From assembly GCA_023443515.1 (NCBI GenBank), contig JAEZUC010000124.1, positions 1 through 22,755 of the forward strand: a DNA stretch of 22,755 nucleotides. The letters run 5' to 3'. This document shows positions 14,516 through 22,755 of the stretch, piece after piece. Position 1 is the first letter of the stretch. Each line of letters opens with the position of its first letter. The DNA comes from Bacillota bacterium (lineage in GTDB: Bacteria; Bacillota; Clostridia; Acetivibrionales; DSM-1351). The notes under the pieces are model-generated. The model saw nothing but the letters and a program-made list of their open reading frames with translations. It did no database searches and was not told the origin of the DNA. The position numbers were made by a program, and so were the translations under genes.

Positions 14516-15574
14516 ATGACTTTCAAAGAAGCGGTGGATGCCATTGGAGAACTGAATATTGAGATAATGCGAAAGGCACAGACCAGACTGGACAGCTTGA
14601 CAAAGCCCTTGGGAAGCCTGGGTCGTTTGGAGGAAATTGTTAAACAGCTTGCCGGAATAACCGGAGATTTGTTTCCTTCTGTAAATAATAAAAAAATTAT
14701 TATAATGTGTGCTGATAATGGAGTAGTTGAAGAAGGAGTCAGTTCATGCCCCAAAAGCGTTACTTCTTCCGTTACAAAGAACTTCCTAAAAGGGTTCACA
14801 GGTGTGAATGTTCTCTCAAGACATTCGGGAGCGGATATCGTTGTTGTAGATGTTGGCGTTGATGATGAAATTGATTGTCCGGGCGTATTGAACAGGAAAA
14901 TAAGAAAAGGTACTTGGAATATTGCAAAAGGCCCCGCAATGACCAGAGATGAGACTGTAAAAGCTATTGAAACGGGTATCGAGATTGTAGGGATGCTGAA
15001 GGAACAAGGAGTAAATCTTATTGGTACAGGTGAGATGGGGGTAGGAAATACAACTACAAGCAGTGCGGTAGCATCGGTAATTATAGGTAATGAGATAGGT
15101 GAAATGGCAGGTAAGGGGGCCGGGCTTACTCAGGAAGGTCTTATTAATAAGATTGAAGTAATCAGAAAAGCAATTGATATAAACAAACCGGACGCGTCTG
15201 ATCCGGTTGACATTCTGGCAAAAGTAGGGGGTTTTGACATTGCGGCACTTACCGGGTGTTTCCTTGGAGCAGCTGCCTACAGGCTTCCTATCATGATTGA
15301 CGGGTTTATCTCGGCGGCTGCTGCTTTAGTAGCTATAAAAATTAAGCCGGAGTGTAGAAATTATATTCTTCCTTCACACGGTTCTGCTGAACCCGGAAAC
15401 AAGAAAATAATGGATTATATTGGCATGGAACCTATGCTTTTATTAGAAATGCGTTTGGGAGAGGGTTCAGGAGCTGCACTGGCATTTCATGTTATAGATG
15501 CAGCTGTTGCAGCCTACAATGAGATGGGGACTTTTGCTGATGCACAAATTGAACAATACAAACCGTTGGGATAA
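14516..15574 (+). CDS. cobT: Nicotinate-nucleotide-dimethylbenzimidazole phosphoribosyltransferase
   Basis: A 352-residue enzyme that moves phosphoribose from nicotinate mononucleotide to a benzimidazole or similar base, making the alpha-ribazole phosphate used by CobS. The marks are LTKPLGSLGRLE (28-39), CADNGVVEEGVS (65-76), GTGEMGVGNTTTSSA (170-184) and RLGEGSGAALA (313-323), with catalytic Glu316. GGGAGGA precedes the ATG, 45 bases behind cobS. Third and last gene of the operon, with a terminator behind it. Which lower base is used cannot be told from sequence. Confidence 0.96.
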   Translation: MTFKEAVDAIGELNIEIMRKAQTRLDSLTKPLGSLGRLEEIVKQLAGITGDLFPSVNNKKIIIMCADNGVVEEGVSSCPKSVTSSVTKNFLKGFTGVNVLSRHSGADIVVVDVGVDDEIDCPGVLNRKIRKGTWNIAKGPAMTRDETVKAIETGIEIVGMLKEQGVNLIGTGEMGVGNTTTSSAVASVIIGNEIGEMAGKGAGLTQEGLINKIEVIRKAIDINKPDASDPVDILAKVGGFDIAALTGCFLGAAAYRLPIMIDGFISAAAALVAIKIKPECRNYILPSHGSAEPGNKKIMDYIGMEPMLLLEMRLGEGSGAALAFHVIDAAVAAYNEMGTFADAQIEQYKPLG

Positions 15575-15630
15575 GAACACTATGAATTTGACTAATATAC
15601 ATAATTTTTGAACGGGAAACAGGCGATTAA

Positions 15631-15658
15631 AGGCTAGTCTCAGGACTGGTCTTTTTTT
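15631..15658 (+). terminator. Intrinsic terminator of the cob operon
   Basis: Nine-pair stem AGGCTAGTC / GACTGGTCT (two G-T pairs), four-base loop, then seven Ts. Confidence 0.85.
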
Positions 15659-15702
15659 CAAAGATTTTGTAAGGGGCACTGTACAAAAATACAGCTTAAA
15701 CA

Positions 15703-15731
15703 TTGTTTATACAAGTAATTTATAGTAAAAT
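15703..15731 (+). promoter_or_regulatory. Promoter of the giant FnIII gene
   Basis: TTGTTT (15703-15708), 17 bases, TAAAAT (15726-15731). A second TAAAAT lies at 15750-15755. The leader would be about 90 nt. Confidence 0.5.
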
Positions 15732-15779
15732 TTGGGTATGGATATGGTGTAAAATATCAATTCGTATCTAAAAAAATTA

Positions 15780-15810
15780 GTGAAAAAAGTCGTTGGTTTA
15801 CTTTTTTCAC
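15780..15810 (+). promoter_or_regulatory. Leader hairpin in front of the giant FnIII gene
   Basis: Perfect 11-bp stem GTGAAAAAAGT / ACTTTTTTCAC with a 9-base loop, ending about six bases before the ribosome site AAAGG. There is no T-run after it. It could shield the ribosome site or protect the mRNA end. Confidence 0.55.
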
Positions 15811-15828
15811 AAAGAAAGGTAGGGTCAA

Positions 15829-18800
15829 ATGATGAAAAAAAAGTTAGGTTCTATTATTAGTCTGCTTTTAGTGGTGTGTTGTCTAAATTTGATGCTTTTA
15901 CCATCAAGTGCATTTGAGACAACGGCCAACAGCAGCATCTTACCACCAAGTAATCTGGCTGTTCAGCTTACATCCCCTGATGATGTAAAGGTAACTTGGA
16001 ATTCTGTATATGGAGCAAGTGGCTACAATATATACGGAATAAGTGAGGGACAGCTTAAACAACTCGGAACAACGACATCTACGTATTTCACTTTTAATGA
16101 TCTTCCTGAAGGCACCTATACTTATGTGGTATCCACACTTAGTTCAGATGGTGAATCAGGGCCATGTGCACCTGTCTCTATTGATATTGTTTATCCTGAG
16201 ATGGAAGCACCCGTGACTCTTACCAATACTTTTCAAAATATCAACGACATTACCTTGAATTGGTCAGCAGCACTATATGCACAAACGTATAATATATACA
16301 AAGTATCGGCAGATGGGGAAAAAACACTTATTACATCAGTAACAGGCCGTACATACACTTTATCCAATGTTCCGGCAGGAACCTATTCCTATGCCGTTAC
16401 AGCTGTAAATTCCTTATACGGAGAATCTCCTCTTTCCAGCCCTGTAGAAGTTAATATTGTTTTTCCTGTCATGGCAGCCCCGGGAAATGTAACTTCAAAG
16501 ATACAAAACGGTACAGACGTTATCCTGACCTGGAGTTCAGTAACTTATGCCAACAGCTACAAAATTTATGAACTTGTTGACCAGCAGGAAGTATTAAAAG
16601 CAACAGCAGGCTCAACAACATGTACACTTACAGATGTGGTTGCAGGCAGCCACACGTATGTTATTCACTCGGTAAGTTCACGTTTCGGGGAGTCTGCTGA
16701 AGGAGGACGTGTAACTGCAACATTGGGTGATGTTTTGATGTCACCACCGGATAACTTATCCTATTCTGTTAATAACGGTAAAGATATAGTTTTAAATTGG
16801 GCAAGTGTGCCAAATGCTACAAACTACAGAATATATCAGGTAATAGACGGACAGAGAGTCCTAAAAAGCACAGTAACCAGAACAACAGTTACTTTTTCTA
16901 ATATGACTGCAGGTGACTATACCTATGAAATTCATTCTTACTCCACTACTTATGGGGAGTCAAAGGAAGGAAGTACTCTTACAGTAAAAATAGAAGGACA
17001 GACTATGCTTCCTCCGACTAATTTACAGTACAGCCTTGCAAATCAAAATGATATAACTTTGTCATGGACTCCCGCTGCAAATGCAAATAGCTACCAGATT
17101 TATCAACTGATAGACGGAGAAAAGCAGCTGAAGAAAACAGTAAGTACAAATTCCGTAACCTTTACAAATATGCCCCAAGGTGAATACCACTATATTGTGA
17201 CCTCAGTATCTACACTTTACGGTGAATCCCAAAGTGGATCTGAAGTTACTTTTTCAATAGTTTTTCCGGTTATGAAGGCACCGGAGAATTTGTCTTACAA
17301 GATTCAGAATGTAAACAGTATTGTACTATCTTGGAATGCATCAGATTATGCAAACAGTTACAAGGTTTATGAAGTTGTCAACGAACAAAAGATTCTTAAA
17401 AACACAGTCTATGGCTTAACGGCAACAATCTCGAATTTAGCTGCCGGAGATCATACATATGTAGTTCACTCGGTCAGCAGTCGTTTTGGTGAGTCTATCC
17501 AAGGCACTCAGGTTTTAGTTACAGTAAAACAGGATATGGCTGCACCGTTAAATCTGGAATACAGTATTGCTAACGGAAATGATATTACTTTGAAATGGGC
17601 AGCGACAGATTATGCCACCAGCTATAACATTTATCAGGTAGTTGACGGACAAAAAGTATTAAAAAAGAATGTTACAACAACATCTGTTACATTTACCAAT
17701 TCTTCTGCCGGAGATTATGATTTTGTTGTCACTTCAGTATCCAGCGTATTTGGAGAGTCATCTGAAGGATCGGAAATTAAATTCTCTTTAATTTTCCCGG
17801 TAATGAATGCTCCCGCCGATTTGACATACACTATTCAGAACGTAAATAATGTTGTATTAACTTGGTCAGCTGTAGCATATGCTTATTCCTATAAAGTATA
17901 TGAGCTGGTTGACGGCAAAGAGGTACTTCTGACAACCACATATACACCAACCGCAAGAATATCGAGTATAAAAGCAGGCGATCACACATACGTGGTTCAC
18001 TCCTTCAGCAGTCGTTTTGGTGAATCTCCTGAAGGAAGCAAGGTTTCCATGACTATAAAACAAGAAATGCTTGCTCCTACCGATTTGGCATATACTATGG
18101 CAAACGGAAATGATATTGCATTGAAATGGACTGCATCTCAATATGCAACAGGCTATAATATTTATCAAGTAGTAGATGGAGAGAAAAAATTAATAAAATC
18201 AGTTACAACTACATCGGTAACATTTACAAACATGCCTGCCGGTGATTACGAATATGTTGTTACTTCAACGTCTACGGCGTTCGGAGAATCCTCAAGTGGT
18301 GCAGAAATAAAGCTGTCTGTTGTTTTCCCTACAATGACTGCACCAGGCAATTTGACATACAAGATTCAAAACGCAAATAATGTTATATTATCATGGGATG
18401 CGGTTAATTACGCTAACTCTTATAAAGTCTACGAAATAACTAACGGGCAAAAAGTCCTTAAAACTACCGTTTATTCCAATACTGCTACCTTATCAAATGT
18501 TCAGCCGGGGGATCACACTTACGTGGTTCATTCAGTAAGCAGTCGCTTTGGCGAATCTCTTGAAGGAAGTCAGGTATCGCTGAATATCAGCCAGCAGATG
18601 TTACCTCCTGCTAATCTGGAATATAGTATTGTAAACGGTAATGACATTACATTAAAATGGTCGGCAGCAGAGGCTGCAAACAGTTACAACATCTATCAGG
18701 TTACAGATGGACAGAAAAAATTAGTCAAGAATGTTACAACTACTACTGTAACATTTACTAATATGCCGGCTGGTGAGTATAACTATGAAGTTACTTCATT

Positions 18801-20724
18801 ATCACGGGTTTTCGGAGAGTCATCAGCAGTATCCGAAGTTAACTTCTCACTAGTTTTCCCGATTATGGCGGCACCTGATAATCTTATACAAAGTATTGCA
18901 AATGGAAATGATATAGTCCTAAAATGGAATTCTGCAAGTTATGCAACTTCTTATAATGTATATCAGATAGTTAACGGTCAAAAATCTTTGGTAAAAACCC
19001 TTACCGGGAATGTTACTACAGTAACATTTACAAATATGCCGTCAGGAGATTATAGTTATCAGGTTAATTCATACAGTACGAGATTCGGTGAATCACCGCA
19101 AGGAAGTACAGTTAACTTTCAGTTAATCTGGCCTATAGTTGAACCTCCGGTTGTTACATATAACATTTATGATGTTAACAATATAACTTTATCCTGGAAG
19201 GCATCAAATTGGGCCAACGAGTACCGTGTTTATGAGATTAACGGTGGAGAAAGACAGCTGCTTTACAAAGGCACTGCACTCAGTTTCAAAATATATAATT
19301 TATCAGAAGCTGTACATACTTACGAAGTCACTGCATATAACACACGTTTTGGAGAATCCGTGCCATCTGATAGAATAACGGAGAATATCGTTTTCCCGGA
19401 TATGCAGGCTCCTAGAGCATCGGTAAAGGTGTTGGATTCAAAGACTGCTTTAATATCATGGAGTTTCGTTACATATGCAAACGGCTACAATGTTTATGAA
19501 TTGGTAGACGGAACCCCGGTATTACTTGTAAAGAACCTGAATAATCTATCCTATCAGGCTAACAATCTCTCGTACAAGGATCATCAATTCTATGTTACTG
19601 CATATAGTAATTCATTTGGAGAATCGGAACCTTCCAATATTGTCACAGCCGTGCTTATTGTTGATACAAAAGCACCTGTTACAACATCAGACGCACCTGA
19701 CAACTGGGTTAACAAGAGTCCTGTAGTTGTAACCTTATCTGCAACGGATAATATGACCGGTGTTGCAAAAACTTATTATTCATTAAATAATAGTGATTTT
19801 ATTGAAGGGACTACTATTACAGTTGATAAAGCAGGAGTCAATAAAATCTCCTTCTATTCTGTAGACAAGGTAGGCAACAAAGAAGAAGTAAAAACAGCAG
19901 AAGTAAAGATAGATAATACCGCACCTGTTACCACTGCAAAAGTACCCGACGATTGGTCAAAGGAAGATGTGTCAGTTACATTAACTGTAGCAGATGATCA
20001 GAGTGGAGTTGCAAAAACCTACTACTCAGTTGATGAAGCAGAATATGCTGAGGGAACTTCCTTCACAGTAAAAGGTAACGGAATACACAAAGTCAGTTAT
20101 TATTCAGTGGATGCTGCGGGCAATAAAGAAGAAGTAAAAACAGCAGAAGTAAAGATAAAGAAATCAGCGCCTGTTATAACTTTGAATTTGTCCGATGAAT
20201 ACAGTATTTGCACTAATTTGAAACTATCTTATAGTATTGAGAAAAATGGCTCTGAAATAGTTAGTGAAAAAATGGTAGTACTGGGGCCTAATGAAGCCAC
20301 AGGAAAAGTTGTTAAGAACAACACTTGCATAAAATTGGATAAACCCGGGAAGTACACCGTTACAGTGACAATCGTAGATGCAGACGGTAATATCACTACA
20401 GTTGAGAAACAATTTGAAGTTTACTTGCCTGCAACTATCCTAGTAACTCCATGTATTGTTGTTTTCAACAAAGGAGTGTTAACCGTTAATGTATGGGTAC
20501 CGGGTTTGGGTTGCAAAAAGGAGTTTGATCTGGATACAGCTACACTTAACGGAGTAAAAGCTCTTTCAGGAAACAAGGGTTATTATATGCAAGCAAAACT
20601 TGGGCAGTTTAAATTTGACAGATCCGATTTTAAGTGGCCCTTCTCTTTGAATACCCATATGGAGTTCCGTTGTTACGTAGATGGTTATCTGGTTATCGGA
20701 CATACAAGCGTAATCGTTTTATAA
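15829..20724 (+). CDS. Giant secreted protein with 14 fibronectin-III-like repeats
   Basis: A 1631-residue exported protein. A signal peptide covers about 1-28 (PSSAF). Residues 37-1281 hold 14 repeats of about 88-91 residues of FnIII type, each with an APxNL-like opening, a W in strand B (L-x-W), a Y-x-(I/V)-Y in strand C and a (F/Y)GES turn near its end. Two Ig-like repeats (1282-1364, 1365-1446) share AKTYYS, YSVD and GNKEEVKTAEVKI. The C-terminal 185 residues (1447-1631) are another sandwich plus an unassigned Cys-containing end. No catalytic domain, dockerin, cohesin, SLH or LPxTG is visible, so its anchoring is unclear. Likely roles are adhesion or a surface scaffold (inference). Start: ATG 15829 or 15832, behind AAAGGTAGGG. 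Own promoter and terminator. Confidence 0.9.
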   Translation: MMKKKLGSIISLLLVVCCLNLMLLPSSAFETTANSSILPPSNLAVQLTSPDDVKVTWNSVYGASGYNIYGISEGQLKQLGTTTSTYFTFNDLPEGTYTYVVSTLSSDGESGPCAPVSIDIVYPEMEAPVTLTNTFQNINDITLNWSAALYAQTYNIYKVSADGEKTLITSVTGRTYTLSNVPAGTYSYAVTAVNSLYGESPLSSPVEVNIVFPVMAAPGNVTSKIQNGTDVILTWSSVTYANSYKIYELVDQQEVLKATAGSTTCTLTDVVAGSHTYVIHSVSSRFGESAEGGRVTATLGDVLMSPPDNLSYSVNNGKDIVLNWASVPNATNYRIYQVIDGQRVLKSTVTRTTVTFSNMTAGDYTYEIHSYSTTYGESKEGSTLTVKIEGQTMLPPTNLQYSLANQNDITLSWTPAANANSYQIYQLIDGEKQLKKTVSTNSVTFTNMPQGEYHYIVTSVSTLYGESQSGSEVTFSIVFPVMKAPENLSYKIQNVNSIVLSWNASDYANSYKVYEVVNEQKILKNTVYGLTATISNLAAGDHTYVVHSVSSRFGESIQGTQVLVTVKQDMAAPLNLEYSIANGNDITLKWAATDYATSYNIYQVVDGQKVLKKNVTTTSVTFTNSSAGDYDFVVTSVSSVFGESSEGSEIKFSLIFPVMNAPADLTYTIQNVNNVVLTWSAVAYAYSYKVYELVDGKEVLLTTTYTPTARISSIKAGDHTYVVHSFSSRFGESPEGSKVSMTIKQEMLAPTDLAYTMANGNDIALKWTASQYATGYNIYQVVDGEKKLIKSVTTTSVTFTNMPAGDYEYVVTSTSTAFGESSSGAEIKLSVVFPTMTAPGNLTYKIQNANNVILSWDAVNYANSYKVYEITNGQKVLKTTVYSNTATLSNVQPGDHTYVVHSVSSRFGESLEGSQVSLNISQQMLPPANLEYSIVNGNDITLKWSAAEAANSYNIYQVTDGQKKLVKNVTTTTVTFTNMPAGEYNYEVTSLSRVFGESSAVSEVNFSLVFPIMAAPDNLIQSIANGNDIVLKWNSASYATSYNVYQIVNGQKSLVKTLTGNVTTVTFTNMPSGDYSYQVNSYSTRFGESPQGSTVNFQLIWPIVEPPVVTYNIYDVNNITLSWKASNWANEYRVYEINGGERQLLYKGTALSFKIYNLSEAVHTYEVTAYNTRFGESVPSDRITENIVFPDMQAPRASVKVLDSKTALISWSFVTYANGYNVYELVDGTPVLLVKNLNNLSYQANNLSYKDHQFYVTAYSNSFGESEPSNIVTAVLIVDTKAPVTTSDAPDNWVNKSPVVVTLSATDNMTGVAKTYYSLNNSDFIEGTTITVDKAGVNKISFYSVDKVGNKEEVKTAEVKIDNTAPVTTAKVPDDWSKEDVSVTLTVADDQSGVAKTYYSVDEAEYAEGTSFTVKGNGIHKVSYYSVDAAGNKEEVKTAEVKIKKSAPVITLNLSDEYSICTNLKLSYSIEKNGSEIVSEKMVVLGPNEATGKVVKNNTCIKLDKPGKYTVTVTIVDADGNITTVEKQFEVYLPATILVTPCIVVFNKGVLTVNVWVPGLGCKKEFDLDTATLNGVKALSGNKGYYMQAKLGQFKFDRSDFKWPFSLNTHMEFRCYVDGYLVIGHTSVIVL
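19879..20157 (+). repeat. Recently duplicated Ig-like module
   Basis: A 33-nt stretch is identical at 19879-19911 and 20125-20157, at the same place in the two Ig-like repeats. The 14 FnIII repeats show no comparable identity at DNA level, so this duplication is more recent or was homogenised. Confidence 0.8.
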
Positions 20725-20753
20725 AAAATCGATTTATCATTTTATAAGTTAAA

Positions 20754-20807
20754 TATGCTTCCTTAACGGATTACATTAAGAATGTAACTGATAAGGGAGC
20801 ATTTTTT
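20754..20807 (+). terminator. Intrinsic terminator of the giant FnIII gene
   Basis: Outer 11-bp stem (20755-20765 with 20792-20802, one G-T pair), inner stem TTACATT/AATGTAA (20771-20787), then six Ts. Confidence 0.85.
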
Positions 20808-20816
20808 ATTGAATTT

Positions 20817-20846
20817 TTGATAAATATGGGTTTAATATGATAGAAT
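20817..20846 (+). promoter_or_regulatory. Candidate promoter of the GH30 gene
   Basis: TTGATA (20817-20822), 18 bases, TAGAAT (20841-20846). The leader would be about 135 nt and contains no recognised element. Confidence 0.5.
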
Positions 20847-20988
20847 GTATTTAATTGGATAATACGAAAAGGGGGTGAGTTCTGGTATCTACAAAAGATA
20901 AATTTTGCTTTAATATTTAGGGCAATTTATAAAAGAGAAAGAGAAAGAATGTAATTTCATATTCAGACAAAGAATAGGAGGATTTTAT

Positions 20989-22587
20989 ATGAAAAAAATA
21001 ATTCGTATATTAAGCGTTACAATGGTTTTGATGCTTTTATTGACAATGGCATTACCATTAAATCTTTACGCAGCATCAACTGTTATCGTGGATTGGGACA
21101 CCAATTATCAGACAATTGACGGTTTTGGTGTTTCAGAAGCTTTTCATCAATCAAATAATATTGCTCTTTTAGGAGATACCAAGAAAAAGGAAATTTATGA
21201 CTTGCTATTTTCAACATCAAAGGGTGCAGGTTTTTCAATTTTCCGTTCTATACTGGGTGACGGCGGGACATGGGGAAATGCCACAGACGGACCAAATAAG
21301 ACAATGCAGCCATCGGAATCTACTTGGGACTGGAAAGAAACTAATGATGACCAGATACCTATGATAAGAGAAATACAGTCTGCCTACGGAATTAACAAAA
21401 TTCTTTATACTGTATGGAGTCCGCCGGCTTGGATGAAATCAAACGGATCTACTTCCAGAGGGTATCTGAAAACAGATAAATATCAGGCCTATGCAACTTA
21501 TTTAGCCGAGCATATAAAAAACTATAAATCAAAATTTGGAATAGACATTACTCATATCGGAATTTCAAATGAGCCTAACCTGGAGACGGACTATTCTTCA
21601 TGTACATGGACATCAGCTCAATTCAAGACATTTATGAAGGATTACCTGGTACCAACTTTTGATAAAGAAGGTATTACTGCAAAAGTTATTATGGGTGAAC
21701 CAATGTCTTGCACCGAATCATTTGCAATAGACTGTTTGAATGATACTACAGCATTAACTAGAACAGATATTGTTGGTTGTCACAATTATGGATCATCATA
21801 TACAACTTTTCCAACTACTAAAGCAAAGGGAAAAGGAATATGGCAAACAGAAATATCAGATATGAATGGCAATGATATTACAATTACTGACGGTTTGAAG
21901 TGGTCGAAGCAAATTTATGATTTTATGACAATAACCCAGGGAAATGCATGGAATTACTGGTGGGGTGCTTGCTACAAAACATATAACGGAGAAGGCCTCA
22001 TACAAATGGACATGAATTCAAAAACTTATAAAATCGCAAAAAGACTTTACACCATCGGACAGTATTCAAGATTTATAAGACCGGGATGGCAGAGATTTTC
22101 TGCTACTTCAAATCCTGTATCCAATGTATATGTTACAGCATATAAAGATCCTGCTACCGGAAAATTTGCAATAGTTGCTATGAATGACGGTTCTTCAAAC
22201 CAATCGATTACATATACATTGAAGGGATTTACTCCTTCATCGGTTACACCGTACACAACTTCTTCAACTCAGGATTTGGCTGAAGGTACAAAGATAACCG
22301 TAAGCGGAGGAAGCTTTACGGCTAATCTGGCGGCAAATTCCATAACTACCTTTGTGGGTGGAGGCGATGCTAACCCCGGTATTTATGGAGATGTCAATGG
22401 AGACAATGTTGTTGATGCCATCGATTTTGCACTTTACAAACAGTATTTAGTTAAACAAATTAGCACATTCCCATCACCTGATGGAATGAAGCTTGCTGAT
22501 TTAAACGGTGATAGCAGTGTTGACGCCATTGACTTTGCGATAATTAAAAAATATTTATTGGGTTCCATAACTAAACTTCCAGTTTAA
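20989..22587 (+). CDS. Cellulosomal GH30 xylanase with type I dockerin
   Basis: A 532-residue secreted glycoside hydrolase. The signal peptide is about 1-28 (LYA). A GH30 (alpha/beta)8 barrel with its side beta-domain spans about 32-456. Glu195 (GISNEPN) is the expected acid/base and Glu288 (IWQTEIS) the nucleophile. After a short Gly linker comes a dockerin with two Ca-binding segments (GDVNGDNVVDAIDF 467-480, DLNGDSSVDAIDF 504-516) that would dock it onto a scaffoldin cohesin. Subfamily 8 enzymes carry a W-Y-x-R-R-S-Y-G motif that grips the glucuronate side chain of xylan; here the segment reads YWWGACYKTYNGEG (323-336), without the arginines. It resembles the glucuronate-independent xylanase reported from C. 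papyrosolvens. AGGAGG precedes the ATG. Confidence 0.93.
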   Translation: MKKIIRILSVTMVLMLLLTMALPLNLYAASTVIVDWDTNYQTIDGFGVSEAFHQSNNIALLGDTKKKEIYDLLFSTSKGAGFSIFRSILGDGGTWGNATDGPNKTMQPSESTWDWKETNDDQIPMIREIQSAYGINKILYTVWSPPAWMKSNGSTSRGYLKTDKYQAYATYLAEHIKNYKSKFGIDITHIGISNEPNLETDYSSCTWTSAQFKTFMKDYLVPTFDKEGITAKVIMGEPMSCTESFAIDCLNDTTALTRTDIVGCHNYGSSYTTFPTTKAKGKGIWQTEISDMNGNDITITDGLKWSKQIYDFMTITQGNAWNYWWGACYKTYNGEGLIQMDMNSKTYKIAKRLYTIGQYSRFIRPGWQRFSATSNPVSNVYVTAYKDPATGKFAIVAMNDGSSNQSITYTLKGFTPSSVTPYTTSSTQDLAEGTKITVSGGSFTANLAANSITTFVGGGDANPGIYGDVNGDNVVDAIDFALYKQYLVKQISTFPSPDGMKLADLNGDSSVDAIDFAIIKKYLLGSITKLPV

Positions 22588-22671
22588 TTTATTTAATAAA
22601 ATATACAAAAAAGGGGCAAGGATATTTCCCAATGTCATTAAGTTAAGAATTGAACAGACTTGATAATTTAT

Positions 22672-22718
22672 ACAGCGTGTGTCCATATTAGTATTGGATA
22701 TACGCTGTTTTATTTTTT
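22672..22718 (+). terminator. Intrinsic terminator of the GH30 gene
   Basis: Fourteen-pair stem (22672-22685 with 22695-22708, two wobble pairs), 9-base loop, and a T-rich tail. The remaining bases to the end of the window show nothing further. Confidence 0.85.
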
Positions 22719-22755
22719 CCTAGAAACAATTCGATTTTTAGCATCAAAATATCTC

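Noticed and set aside
20875..20901. Eight-codon GTG mini-ORF in the GH30 leader
   Set aside because: The GTG is fused to the purine run that would have to be its ribosome site, so translation is unlikely.

Overview
The window looks like chromosomal DNA of a mesophilic, cellulosome-forming clostridium of the Ruminiclostridium (Clostridium) cellulolyticum / papyrosolvens / josui group. This is inferred from the AT-rich Gram-positive sequence style with strong Shine-Dalgarno sites, a GH30 xylanase ending in a type I dockerin whose two segments share a DAIDFA core, an SLH-anchored GH18-type protein and many short, secreted proteins. It holds 18 protein genes: 17 complete and the first codons of one more at the left edge. 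There is one tRNA gene, several clear intrinsic terminators, and no insertion sequence, integrase, CRISPR array or phage gene.

Left part (1-2850). A minus-strand gene leaves the left edge after a structured leader. Two tandem plus-strand genes encode small secreted zinc-dependent phospholipase C-like proteins, each with a predicted mature N-terminal tryptophan. Both are preceded by a nearly identical 59-nt block. A minus-strand tRNA-Lys(CTT) with a consensus promoter and its own terminator follows.

Middle (2995-9110). These are small metabolic and redox genes: a flavodoxin-like protein, a threonine-aldolase-type PLP enzyme with a 4-oxalocrotonate tautomerase behind it, two small cytoplasmic proteins of unknown role (one a Lys/Ala/Glu low-complexity protein, one with a carboxypeptidase-regulatory-like fold), two short-chain dehydrogenases, a DUF6512-like membrane protein on the minus strand, and an FMN-dependent azoreductase.

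Right part (9230-22755). A secreted subtilisin with a PPC domain is read from a long leader of over 300 nt and converges, across a strong bidirectional terminator, on a GH18-fold/SLH protein whose catalytic Glu is replaced by Gln. The cobU-cobS-cobT operon follows; it makes the lower loop of cobalamin. A 1631-residue secreted protein with 14 fibronectin-III-like repeats comes next, then the dockerin-bearing GH30 xylanase.

The shared theme of the flanks is secretion and surface chemistry (lipase-like, protease, wall-bound GH18 pseudoenzyme, giant repeat protein, cellulosomal xylanase). The centre is housekeeping. The most unusual points are the duplicated upstream block of the PLC pair, the E-to-Q change in the GH18 protein, the alternating two-type FnIII super-repeat, the long untranslated leader of the protease, and the loss of the glucuronate-binding motif in the GH30 enzyme. 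No single multi-gene system that is clearly new was found.
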